Source: Hyphomicrobiales bacterium
GTDB lineage: Bacteria; Pseudomonadota; Alphaproteobacteria; Rhizobiales; JAUVMS01
DNA: 6,082 nt
Direction: 5' to 3'
Assembly (NCBI GenBank): GCA_030600135.1
Contig: JAUVMS010000223.1
Location: 1 to 6,082, forward strand
Numbering within the stretch: position 1 is the stretch's first letter; every line of letters begins with the position of its first letter. The notes below the pieces were generated by a model. That model saw only the letters and a list, made by a program, of their open reading frames with translations, had not been told where the DNA came from and made no database searches. Shown in pieces: positions 1 through 6,082 of this stretch. Both the position numbers and the translations under genes were made by a program.

Positions 1-43
1 CGGGCGCGGCGCAGCGCACATGTGGACGCCACCTCAGGCCTAT

Positions 44-70
44 TTGCCTTGATTTCGGGCCGCCTAGATA
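44..70 (+). promoter_or_regulatory. Weak sigma70-like promoter candidate for the efflux operon
   Basis: TTGCCT (44-49) could serve as a -35 box and TAGATA (65-70) as a -10 box, but the 15-base spacer is shorter than the usual 16-18. An imperfect inverted repeat, TCAGGC (34-39) against GCCTTGA (46-52, one bulged T), overlaps the -35 candidate and could be an operator. Efflux operons of this type are often controlled by a TetR- or LysR-type regulator encoded next door, but none is visible here. The boxes are read by eye, and transcription may instead begin left of the window. Confidence 0.22.
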
Positions 71-118
71 TTTCGCACTAGAGACCTTCTCAAATCTATT
101 CTAAGTCTTATGCAGTGC

Positions 119-125
119 AGGAGAG
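119..125 (+). promoter_or_regulatory. Ribosome binding site that sets the adaptor start at 134
   Basis: AGGAGAG lies 8 bases before the ATG at 134. An in-frame ATG at 110 also exists, but it has no Shine-Dalgarno sequence upstream and would place this purine-rich site inside the coding region. Starting at 134 also gives a normal lipoprotein signal peptide beginning Met-Lys-Asn, while starting at 110 adds eight residues (MQCRRAVR) before it. Confidence 0.7.
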
Positions 126-133
126 CAGTGCGT

Positions 134-1279
134 ATGAAGAATCTGTGGTTCACCGGCGTTATTGTCATCTTAGCCAGCCTCATGACTATTGTCGCTGGTT
201 GTAGTGACAGTGATCAGAGTAAAACCGCCCACAACGAAAAGGAAAATGCGCCGGGTGTCGTGGTGCAGCCCGTGGTCTCAAAAGCCGTCACCGCATCGGT
301 TGAATTTGTTGGTCAAACGGAGCAATACCAAAAAGTCGATTTGCGCGCCCGGGTCAACGGAACCCTCCTGAATCGCGCTTTCGTGGAGGGCGCCAAGGTC
401 GAGGTCAGCGCCCTCATGTACGAAATCGACCCGGCGGAATTCATTGCGGCACGGGACGCAGCGGCGGCAAAAGTGGCTCGTGCCGAGGCGACGCTCGTGG
501 AGGCCGAACGTAGCCGCGAGCGCTATGAAACGCTCGTGGCTCGCGAGACAGCGAGCGTCGCCAGATTCGACGAGGCCAAGGCGAAGGAAGGTCAATCCAA
601 GGCCGATCTGGCGGCGGCAAAGGCCGATCTGGAGCGTGCCAACCTCGATCTCGGATATACCAAGATCGCCTCGCCAATTTCTGGCAAAGTCGGGCGTAGC
701 AGTGTCGATGCAGGCAACCTGATCGGCCCCGACAGTGGCATACTCGCGACAGTCCTGACACTCGATCCGATCTACGTAATCTTCTCGGTCACAGAGCGTG
801 AGTTCCTGAACTACCAAGCAAGGGTTCGAGACGGAAAGGCCGAGGAGTTCACACCGAAGATACGGTTGGCGAACAACCTGATCTACCCGCCGGAGGGCAA
901 GCTCAATTTCATGGACAACAGGGTGGATCCGACGACTGGTACCATCAAGGCGCGACTGACGTTTCCAAATCCTGACGGCATCGTCCTACCTGGGCAGTTC
1001 GTAAATGTCATCTTGATGAGCGCTGAACCGCAAGAGCAGTTGATTGTGCCCCAGGCCGCCGTGCAGGAGAATCAGGCGGGCGCGTTCGTCCTGGTTGTCG
1101 ATGGTGAAAGCCGGGTGCAGACGCGGCCGATTACGACCGGCCAGACGAGCGGCACGGATGTCGTCGTGACCGACGGTTTGACCGAGGGCGAGACGATCAT
1201 TGTCGACGGAATCCAAAAAGTGCGCCCCGGCGGCCTGGTCAATCCCGTGGCCCGGGAACCGAAGACGGAACAAGGTTAG
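134..1279 (+). CDS. RND efflux periplasmic adaptor subunit (membrane fusion lipoprotein, AcrA/MexA type)
   Basis: This periplasmic adaptor bridges the RND pump encoded next and an outer-membrane channel. From the preferred start it is 381 residues, a normal length for the family. Residues 1-23 form a lipoprotein signal peptide: a hydrophobic stretch followed by the lipobox VAGC, with Cys23 as the predicted lipidation site. A lipoyl half-motif lies at about 66-98 (VDLRARVNGTL), and an Ala/Glu/Arg-rich alpha-helical hairpin at about 102-172. The second lipoyl half is at about 175-205 (YTKIASPISGKVG), the beta-barrel at about 210-298 and the membrane-proximal domain at about 300-370. The hairpin tip has Arg130, Leu134 and Ser141 in the R-x3-L-x6-S pattern that AcrA-type adaptors use to bind TolC-like channels. 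The residue after Cys23 is Ser, not the Asp that retains lipoproteins in the inner membrane of E. coli; whether that rule applies here is unknown. The gene is first in a two-gene operon, 14 bp before the pump gene. The family call is firm, but the substrate cannot be read from the sequence. Confidence 0.95.
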   Translation: MKNLWFTGVIVILASLMTIVAGCSDSDQSKTAHNEKENAPGVVVQPVVSKAVTASVEFVGQTEQYQKVDLRARVNGTLLNRAFVEGAKVEVSALMYEIDPAEFIAARDAAAAKVARAEATLVEAERSRERYETLVARETASVARFDEAKAKEGQSKADLAAAKADLERANLDLGYTKIASPISGKVGRSSVDAGNLIGPDSGILATVLTLDPIYVIFSVTEREFLNYQARVRDGKAEEFTPKIRLANNLIYPPEGKLNFMDNRVDPTTGTIKARLTFPNPDGIVLPGQFVNVILMSAEPQEQLIVPQAAVQENQAGAFVLVVDGESRVQTRPITTGQTSGTDVVVTDGLTEGETIIVDGIQKVRPGGLVNPVAREPKTEQG

Positions 1280-1293
1280 GATCCGGGCGACAC

Positions 1294-4200
1294 ATGTTCA
1301 GCGCGTTTTTCATCGACCGGCCCAAGTTCGCCTTTGTCATCGCGATCGTGACGCTGATCGCCGGGCTGCTCGCGCTGACGCGGTTGCCGGTTGCGGAATA
1401 CCCTGAATTAACGCCACCGCAGGTGCAGGTCAGCGCGAAGTATCCGGGTGCCAATGCAGAGGTCGTGGAACAAACCGTCGCCGCCGTCGTCGAGGCCGAG
1501 GTCAACGGCGTCGAAGACATGATCTATATGTCGTCGAAAAGCTCGAACGACGGCAGCTACAATCTCACCGTCACGTTCGAGGTGGGCACCGATTCCGATA
1601 CCGCCCAGGTCAACGTGCAAAACCGCGTGGCGCTGACCACGCCGAAGCTGCCGGAGGAGGTCAACCGGCAAGGCGTCTCGGTCAAGAAACAATCGACCAG
1701 CATGTTGATGATCGTCTCGGTGCACTCACCGAACGAAACCTTCGACAATATCTTCCTCAGCAATTATACGAGCATCAATCTGCGTGACAGCTTGGCCCGC
1801 GTTCCGGGGGTTGCGAATGTCGACATCCTAGGAGCACGTGATTACGGCATGCGGATCTGGCTGCAGCCGGACCGCATGACCAGCCTCGGGCTCACCGCCA
1901 CGGACATCATAGCAGCCATTCGCGATCAAAATATCCAAGTCTCGCCCGGAGCCATTGGACAAGAGCCGGCGCCAGCAACGCAACAGTTCCAATACACCTT
2001 GCGGGCCCAAGGACGACTGGACGACGTCAAGGACTTCCGGAACATCATTATCCGGGCGACACCGGATGGTGCTGTCATCAAGCTCGGCGACGTCTCGCGG
2101 ATCGAACTCGGTGCGGAAAATTACGGCTGGTACGGCAGGCTCGACGGCAAGCCGGCGGCGCTTGTGGCGATCTACCAGCTGCCAGATGCAAACGCACTCG
2201 ATGTGGCAGACGGCGTCGAGAAGGAAATGAAGCGGCTCGCGGCGCGCTTTCCGGACGACATCGAAGCCACCGTTACCTACGACACAACGCTTTATGTCAA
2301 GACGTCGATGCGGGAAGTGCTGATAACGCTCCTGCAAGCGCTCGGGCTGGTTATTCTCGTCGTATTTATCTTCCTCCAGGATTGGCGCTCGACACTGATC
2401 CCGTCGATTGCCATCCCGGTTTCATTGATCGGCACGTTCGCGATCCTCCTGGCCATGGGCTTTACGATCAACACGGTAAGCCTCTTTGGGCTCATTCTCG
2501 CCATCGGTGTCGTGGTGGACGACGCCATCGTCGTGGTCGAAAACGTGCAGCGCCATATGGCCGACGGACTAGAGCCGCGCGAAGCAACGCGAGTGGCAAT
2601 GGAGGAGGTGTCGGCGCCCGTCATTGCCACGACCCTCGTGTTGCTTGCGGTGTTCGTACCGGTGGCGTTCACACCTGGATTGACGGGTCGGTTGTTTGAG
2701 CAGTTCGCAGCAACCATCGCGGTGTCTGTTTCTCTGTCCTCGATCAATGCGCTGACGCTCAGCCCGGCGCTGTGTGCCACGATTTTGCGCCCTCCCAAGA
2801 AGACGACATGGGGGCCACTTGCGTGGTTCGAGAAATTACTCGGCACGACGCGCAAAGGCTATCTCGCCGTGGTACGTCCGCTGATGCGGCGTCTCATCAT
2901 GAGCATGGCGTTCTTTCTTTTAGCGGTGGCCGGCGTTAGTTATCTCGGTGGTATTCTGCCGACAGGGTTCGTGCCACCGGAGGATCGCGGCGCCTTTTTC
3001 GTCGACATCCGATTGCCGGACGGCGCGGCGTTGCCCAGGACCGGGGTGGTCCTGGAACAGGTCGAAGCGATTCTCACGGAGACACCAGGCGTCAAGTATG
3101 TGATGTCGGTGGGTGGCTACAGCCTGTTGCAAGGCTCGGTCATTCCTAATGGTGCGTTGGTTGTGGCGACGCTCGATCCGTGGGACGAGCGGACTGATGC
3201 GGGCTTGGACATACGCTCGATCCTGCAAAGCATTACGCCGAAGCTGCTGGCCATACCGACGGCGACGATCATCCCATTCAATCCGCCGCCGATCCCGGGA
3301 CTGGGGACCACAGGCGGCTTTGAATTCGTGCTGCAGGATACCGAGGGCCGGAGCCCAAGAGAACTTTCCTCGGCACTCGGCGGGCTCATTGTAACGGCCA
3401 ATGGGAAGCCGCAACTCTCCGATGTGTTCAGTTCGTTTCGATCGAACGCGCCGCAGATCTTCATTGACGTCAATCGTGAGCTGGCGAAGACCAAGGGTGT
3501 CGACATCAGCGAGCTGTTCACCGTGCTGAATGCCAACTTTGGCGCTTATTACGTAAACGATTTCAATAAGTTCGGCCGGGTGTATAGGGTCTATATTCAA
3601 GCCGAGGGAAAGAACCGAGCAAGTCCGCGCGATATCGGTCAGCTCTACGTGCGTAACCATGACGGCGAGATGGTGCCGCTCCGCGCCATGGCGACGATCA
3701 GGCCAATCCAAGGCCCGGAAAGCGTCGAACGCTACAATATGTTTCGTTCCGCCACAGTCAATGGCAATCCGGCGCCCGGTTATTCGTCCGGGCAAGCAAT
3801 TGGAGCAATGTCGCAGCTTGGCGACACGTCGCTGCCGCAAGGCTACGTTTATGAATGGACGGGCATGAGCAGAGAGGAAGTTAAAGCGGGACAGGCCGGG
3901 TCGTTCGTCTTCGCATTGTCGATCCTCTTTGCCTATCTGTTCCTCGTTGCCCAATACGAGAGCTGGTCGATCCCTATGCCCGTGATGCTCTCGGTGATAT
4001 TCGCGATGCTCGGAGCCTTTGGTTTGCTCTATGCGACAGGCATTGCGCTCAACACCTACGCCCAGGTGGGACTGGTGCTGCTCGTGGGACTTGCGGCGAA
4101 AAATGCCATCCTCATCGTCGAGTTTGCAAAGCAGCAGCGCGAGGAAGGAAAGAGCATATTCGCGGCCGCCGAAGAAGCGGCCAATCTGCGCTTTCGCGCC

Positions 4201-4482
4201 GTGCTGATGACGGCGCTGTCCTTCATCCTTGGAGTGCTGCCGCTGGTCATGGCTGAAGGGGCCGGCGCGGCCAGCCGTGTGTCGGTGGGTATAACAGTGT
4301 TCGGCGGCATGCTGGCCGCAACCGTCCTCGGGGTTATTTTCATCCCCGTACTTTATGTTTTCTTCCAGAGTTTGCGTGAATGGGTGAAGGGCAGCATCGA
4401 GCCAAAGGAAAGCCAGGACGAGCCTGCGGCCACAGAGGACGAAGCAAGCATTGCGGCACCTGCCGAAGGACCGGCAAGCTGA
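1294..4482 (+). CDS. Efflux RND transporter permease subunit (HAE1 family, AcrB/MexB type)
   Basis: This is the inner-membrane proton/drug antiporter of the tripartite pump. Its 1062 residues are close to the usual HAE1 length of about 1030-1050, plus an acidic Ala/Glu-rich tail. The N-terminus (MFSAFFIDRPKFAFVIAI) and TM1 at about 10-29 are typical. A first periplasmic loop follows, then TM2-TM6 at about 342-495, TM7 at about 534-553, a second periplasmic loop, and TM8-TM12 from about 870 to 1025. TM4 carries GVVVDDAIVVVENVQRHM with Asp409 and Asp410. TM10 carries GLAAKNAILIVEFAKQ with Lys936. Arg966 and Thr973 follow. By hand alignment these match AcrB Asp407, Asp408, Lys940, Arg971 and Thr978, so the proton relay looks intact. 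The six pocket phenylalanines of AcrB are not conserved (see findings). The start is the first ATG after the adaptor stop. AGGA at 1278-1281 overlaps that stop but sits 12 bases from the ATG, so translational coupling is plausible. The substrate is unknown. Confidence 0.97.
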   Translation: MFSAFFIDRPKFAFVIAIVTLIAGLLALTRLPVAEYPELTPPQVQVSAKYPGANAEVVEQTVAAVVEAEVNGVEDMIYMSSKSSNDGSYNLTVTFEVGTDSDTAQVNVQNRVALTTPKLPEEVNRQGVSVKKQSTSMLMIVSVHSPNETFDNIFLSNYTSINLRDSLARVPGVANVDILGARDYGMRIWLQPDRMTSLGLTATDIIAAIRDQNIQVSPGAIGQEPAPATQQFQYTLRAQGRLDDVKDFRNIIIRATPDGAVIKLGDVSRIELGAENYGWYGRLDGKPAALVAIYQLPDANALDVADGVEKEMKRLAARFPDDIEATVTYDTTLYVKTSMREVLITLLQALGLVILVVFIFLQDWRSTLIPSIAIPVSLIGTFAILLAMGFTINTVSLFGLILAIGVVVDDAIVVVENVQRHMADGLEPREATRVAMEEVSAPVIATTLVLLAVFVPVAFTPGLTGRLFEQFAATIAVSVSLSSINALTLSPALCATILRPPKKTTWGPLAWFEKLLGTTRKGYLAVVRPLMRRLIMSMAFFLLAVAGVSYLGGILPTGFVPPEDRGAFFVDIRLPDGAALPRTGVVLEQVEAILTETPGVKYVMSVGGYSLLQGSVIPNGALVVATLDPWDERTDAGLDIRSILQSITPKLLAIPTATIIPFNPPPIPGLGTTGGFEFVLQDTEGRSPRELSSALGGLIVTANGKPQLSDVFSSFRSNAPQIFIDVNRELAKTKGVDISELFTVLNANFGAYYVNDFNKFGRVYRVYIQAEGKNRASPRDIGQLYVRNHDGEMVPLRAMATIRPIQGPESVERYNMFRSATVNGNPAPGYSSGQAIGAMSQLGDTSLPQGYVYEWTGMSREEVKAGQAGSFVFALSILFAYLFLVAQYESWSIPMPVMLSVIFAMLGAFGLLYATGIALNTYAQVGLVLLVGLAAKNAILIVEFAKQQREEGKSIFAAAEEAANLRFRAVLMTALSFILGVLPLVMAEGAGAASRVSVGITVFGGMLAATVLGVIFIPVLYVFFQSLREWVKGSIEPKESQDEPAATEDEASIAAPAEGPAS

Positions 4483-4500
4483 ACAATCGCATCGTTTCGG

Positions 4501-4539
4501 TTTGGCCGGCTAGGACGTCGCGTCATTGGCCAAGGTTTT
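4501..4539 (+). terminator. Candidate rho-independent terminator after the efflux operon
   Basis: TTGGCC (4502-4507) pairs with GGCCAA (4528-4533), and an inner stem GACG (4514-4517)/CGTC (4521-4524) closes on a three-base loop. TTTT (4536-4539) follows closely. The site begins 19 bases after the transporter stop codon, a fitting place for a terminator. The stem is interrupted by an unpaired segment on its left side and the T run is short, so it may be inefficient. Confidence 0.35.
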
Positions 4540-4589
4540 CACGAGCAACACCGCGTCACCATCCTTGTAGTGCAGGCATGGGTGGGGCA

Positions 4590-4623
4590 CGAGCAGAGCG
4601 AAGATTGACGCCGCTCGAGTTTT
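4590..4623 (+). terminator. Second terminator-like hairpin between the convergent genes
   Basis: CGAGC (4590-4594) pairs with GCTCG (4613-4617), and GCG (4598-4600) can pair with CGC (4609-4611) inside it. TTTT (4620-4623) follows, with another T run at 4627-4630. It could back up the hairpin at 4501-4539. The stem is short and bulged, so support is limited to its location and T-rich tail. Confidence 0.25.
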
Positions 4624-4704
4624 CCATTTTCTCCTTATCACCGATTAAACGATCTATGCGTGTTTCAGTTTCACCCGCTGAACGGGAGCCAAGCCCATAA
4701 TCTT

Positions 4705-5823
4705 CTAAATCGCATAGCGTAGGATGGCGGCAACCGGCGCCTGCGTCGGCATCTCGCCCAGATCGAGCGGGAGCACCGAGCCGCCAAACTGAAGCGTGAG
4801 CGAGGCCGCCTTGTCGATGACATCATAGCTGTCGGCGCCAGGGGCTTCGGCGCGCCCGATTGCACCACTCGCTGTGTCGAGCGTGCCATAGATCGGGGTT
4901 TCCTTGGCGATTATCAACGTATCCACCAATCCGCCCACGACGGCCCGCCCGATGGTGGCGAGATCGTCTGTCGCCTTGCCGGAGCCTTGGAACTGGTGAA
5001 AGCGCTCCCGGACCGCTTGGTCGTTGACGCTCGAGACCGCAGTAACCACCGGCAGCGCGGCAACGCGCAGCTCTTCAGGGGTCATGGGGTCCGGGTTGCC
5101 CGCAACAATCTCGTCGGTGATATGGGCATAAGAGCTGACGGAGCGAAAAATTGGCGCGAGATAGTCGACACAAGCGAGCACCAGAGGCTCGGAACGGCCA
5201 GCCAAGATCGGCCTAATATCGCGATCCACAACACGGCAAAACTGCTTGACCAGCACCTTGTCACCCTCTCCGCCCTGGATGCGGCGGGCCGGCGCCGGGT
5301 CCTTAGGCATGCTGCGGCCGATGGCGTGCGAAATATCCTTGGTCAGATGGGGAATGTGGAGCTCCGAGGCATTGGACGGCGTGGCTTGGATCAATCGCAC
5401 GGCGCCTTGAGAAAGTGAGAGGATAAAAAAACTGTGAGATCCGGTTATCGCCGCCAAAAGGGGCTTGAGGTGGAATCTGTCGCTTACCTCGACACGCGGG
5501 CGATGTGAGAAGGGCAGACGATAGGTCTTCACGGAGTCCGGGGTCGCGAGCACCGCGAGACTGTCGGAGAGATGCTGCCAGAGCTCATGGTCGTCCTGCA
5601 CGCCATTGAGTTCTTCTTCGATGGCGGTGACGACGCGCTTGTCCACGTCGGCTTCGCGCATCTGTGTCAGAGCATCGCGGATCGCGTTTTTGTAGAGGAT
5701 GCGATCCTCGTCCGTCTCCGATGTCACGGCATGAGTCGGGATATAGATGGAAATGCACTTGTCGGCGCGAACGTCGACCAGTCGGGCAAATTCACGGGAC
5801 GTTGGTATGTCGGTATAGAGCAT
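4705..5823 (-). CDS. baeRF-type protein (bacterial eRF1/Pelota-like release factor relative)
   Basis: The 372-residue protein has no signal peptide or membrane segment and is probably cytoplasmic. I recognise it as a baeRF, one of the bacterial relatives of the archaeal/eukaryotic release factor eRF1; the exact subfamily (3 or 11 seem closest from memory) is unsettled. The N-terminal part (about 1-115) includes CISIYIPT (23-30). A central domain follows at about 120-275, with the strand FFILSLSQGAVRL (132-144) typical of the family. The C-terminal part, about 285-372, resembles eRF1 domain 3 (TDDLATIGRAVVGGLVDTLI, 285-304). The segment RIQGGEGDKVLVKQFCRVVD (181-200) lies where eRF1 has its Gly-Gly-Gln loop and following helix, but reads Gly-Gly-Glu at 184-186. 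Known or proposed roles for the family are in translation termination, ribosome rescue or related quality control; none is proven for this protein. The start is supported by a good ribosome binding site. The gene converges on the efflux operon and appears to be a separate unit. Confidence 0.72.
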   Translation of the reverse strand: MLYTDIPTSREFARLVDVRADKCISIYIPTHAVTSETDEDRILYKNAIRDALTQMREADVDKRVVTAIEEELNGVQDDHELWQHLSDSLAVLATPDSVKTYRLPFSHRPRVEVSDRFHLKPLLAAITGSHSFFILSLSQGAVRLIQATPSNASELHIPHLTKDISHAIGRSMPKDPAPARRIQGGEGDKVLVKQFCRVVDRDIRPILAGRSEPLVLACVDYLAPIFRSVSSYAHITDEIVAGNPDPMTPEELRVAALPVVTAVSSVNDQAVRERFHQFQGSGKATDDLATIGRAVVGGLVDTLIIAKETPIYGTLDTASGAIGRAEAPGADSYDVIDKAASLTLQFGGSVLPLDLGEMPTQAPVAAILRYAI

Positions 5824-5828
5824 GACTG

Positions 5829-5834
5829 TCTCCC
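5829..5834 (-). promoter_or_regulatory. Ribosome binding site of the baeRF-type gene
   Basis: On the minus strand GGGAGA occupies these bases, with the GGGAG core ending 6 bases before the ATG at 5821-5823. This is good spacing and supports the chosen start. I found no convincing -35/-10 pair between here and the right edge, so the promoter for this gene is unassigned. Confidence 0.6.
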
Positions 5835-5866
5835 AAGCGGAGTGGGGCTATTGCAGGTTCAGAACC

Positions 5867-5889
5867 CTAGCAGGTTGTTGAAGAACTCG
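5867..5889. repeat. Insertion-sequence-like terminal sequence next to a CTAG
   Basis: CTAG (5867-5870) is followed by CAGGTTGTTGAAGAACTCG (5871-5889). On the other strand this reads as a TTCTTCAACAACCTGCTAG string, which resembles from memory the termini of several DDE-transposase insertion sequences (IS5/IS1182-like). The CTAG could be a short target duplication. GCAGGTT is also repeated directly at 5853-5859 and 5870-5876. No second end or transposase is visible, so this is either the edge of an element extending rightward, a remnant, or chance. Confidence 0.3.
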
Positions 5890-5899
5890 TGTGGATCGC

Positions 5900-6038
5900 G
5901 ATGCGAGCGAAAATTGAGCGCCGGCAAGGAGATTTGGCGCACGCTTGGGTTGGCTTTCGGGCGGCAAGCGCGGCAAAAGAGTGGTGGATACCACGTCAAG
6001 CCGGTGCGACGCTGCCCAGCGCTCAATTTCGCCGCATC
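5900..6038. repeat. Imperfect inverted repeat with roughly 24-base arms
   Basis: The left arm (5900-5924) matches the reverse complement of the right arm (6016-6038). Both read GATGCG, then GCG, then an A run and TTGAGCGC, then GG. The only differences are one extra A before GCG, one extra A in the A run, and one C/T mismatch. The longest perfect core is AAATTGAGCGC (5911-5921 against 6019-6029). About 91 bases lie between the arms. It could be internal structure of a mobile element, a miniature element, or a large RNA or DNA hairpin upstream of the baeRF-type gene. Confidence 0.6.
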
Positions 6039-6082
6039 CCTTTGGGACCTAAGTTTTTTCGCCCCGGCCGTCGTCGCGTCGC

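Larger units (their letters stand above)
5835..6082. other. Region without a convincing gene, upstream of the baeRF-type gene
   Basis: About 250 bases remain to the right edge and should contain the leader and promoter of the minus-strand gene. Two reading frames run open into the window edge. One is forward from an ATG at 5901, with no good Shine-Dalgarno sequence. The other is on the minus strand, entering from the edge and ending at a TGA at 5859-5861. Both translations are rich in Arg, Ala and Pro and match nothing I recognise. The visible content is repeats: an insertion-sequence-like end and an imperfect inverted repeat, listed separately. Confidence 0.5.

Noticed and set aside
17..24. 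Perfect 8-base palindrome CACATGTG near the left edge
   Set aside because: It is short, far from the candidate promoter boxes, and does not extend into a longer operator-like symmetry.
110..133. Upstream in-frame ATG at 110 as the adaptor start
   Set aside because: It has no ribosome binding site, and the eight extra residues would precede a normal lipoprotein signal peptide. The ATG at 134 has a well-spaced AGGAG.
278..817. Minus-strand open frame of 179 codons inside the adaptor gene
   Set aside because: It is antisense to a well-supported adaptor and shows no recognisable domain.
2920..3954. Long minus-strand open frame of 344 codons inside the RND gene
   Set aside because: It lies wholly antisense to a transporter with clear family motifs. 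Its translation is rich in Arg, His and Cys with no recognisable domain, as expected from a shadow of GC-rich coding DNA.
4556..4627. 23-codon minus-strand frame preceded by AAGGAG
   Set aside because: The Shine-Dalgarno-like string is only 3 bases from the ATG. The product is very short and unrecognised, and it overlaps the terminator-like hairpin.
4674..4686. Small hairpin CCCG/CGGG just downstream of the eRF1-like gene
   Set aside because: On the minus strand no T run follows the 4-bp stem, so it does not look like an intrinsic terminator.
6037..6059. Terminator-like TCCC-TTT-GGGA hairpin followed by six T bases
   Set aside because: The stem is only 4 bp, the T run starts 6 bases after it, and no forward gene precedes it.
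5901..6082. Forward frame open from an ATG at 5901 to the window edge
   Set aside because: There is no good ribosome binding site and the start lies within the inverted repeat. The composition is Arg/Ala-rich with no recognised motif, and the opposite strand is also open. Sequence beyond the edge could change this view.
5859..6082. Minus-strand frame entering from the right edge and ending at 5859-5861
   Set aside because: It is open for about 73 codons, but its Cys/Arg/Pro-rich translation matches no family I know and it runs through the repeat structures. It could be the tail of a gene outside the window, but support is too weak to call.

Overview
The window looks like chromosomal DNA from a GC-rich Gram-negative proteobacterium. 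Codon third positions are mostly G or C, and the encoded proteins have the character of Alphaproteobacteria, most likely Rhizobiales. That placement is an inference from protein style, because no rRNA or other taxonomic marker is present.

The left two thirds (about 1-4482) is a forward two-gene operon for a tripartite multidrug-type efflux pump. It has a short upstream region (1-133) with a weak promoter candidate and a clear Shine-Dalgarno sequence. Next comes a lipoprotein periplasmic adaptor (134-1279), then 14 bp later an HAE1/AcrB-type RND inner-membrane proton antiporter (1294-4482). The adaptor carries the hairpin-tip residues used to dock onto TolC-type channels, and the transporter keeps the full proton-relay set. 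No outer-membrane channel gene follows, so the pump probably uses a TolC-like protein encoded elsewhere. Any dedicated regulator would lie left of the window.

Bases 4483-4704 separate convergent genes and hold two terminator-like hairpins plus one doubtful short minus-strand reading frame. The minus-strand gene at 4705-5823 encodes a 372-residue protein that I read as a baeRF (bacterial relative of archaeal/eukaryotic release factor eRF1). It has Gly-Gly-Glu where eRF1 has its catalytic Gly-Gly-Gln. It is transcribed toward the pump operon and probably has no direct part in efflux.

The right end (5835-6082) has no convincing gene. It contains a sequence resembling an insertion-sequence terminus next to a CTAG, and an imperfect inverted repeat with roughly 24-base arms. 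It may be the edge of a mobile element that continues past the window. The most interesting items are the eRF1-like protein with its altered catalytic loop, the unusual substrate-pocket residues of the pump, and the repeat-rich right edge.
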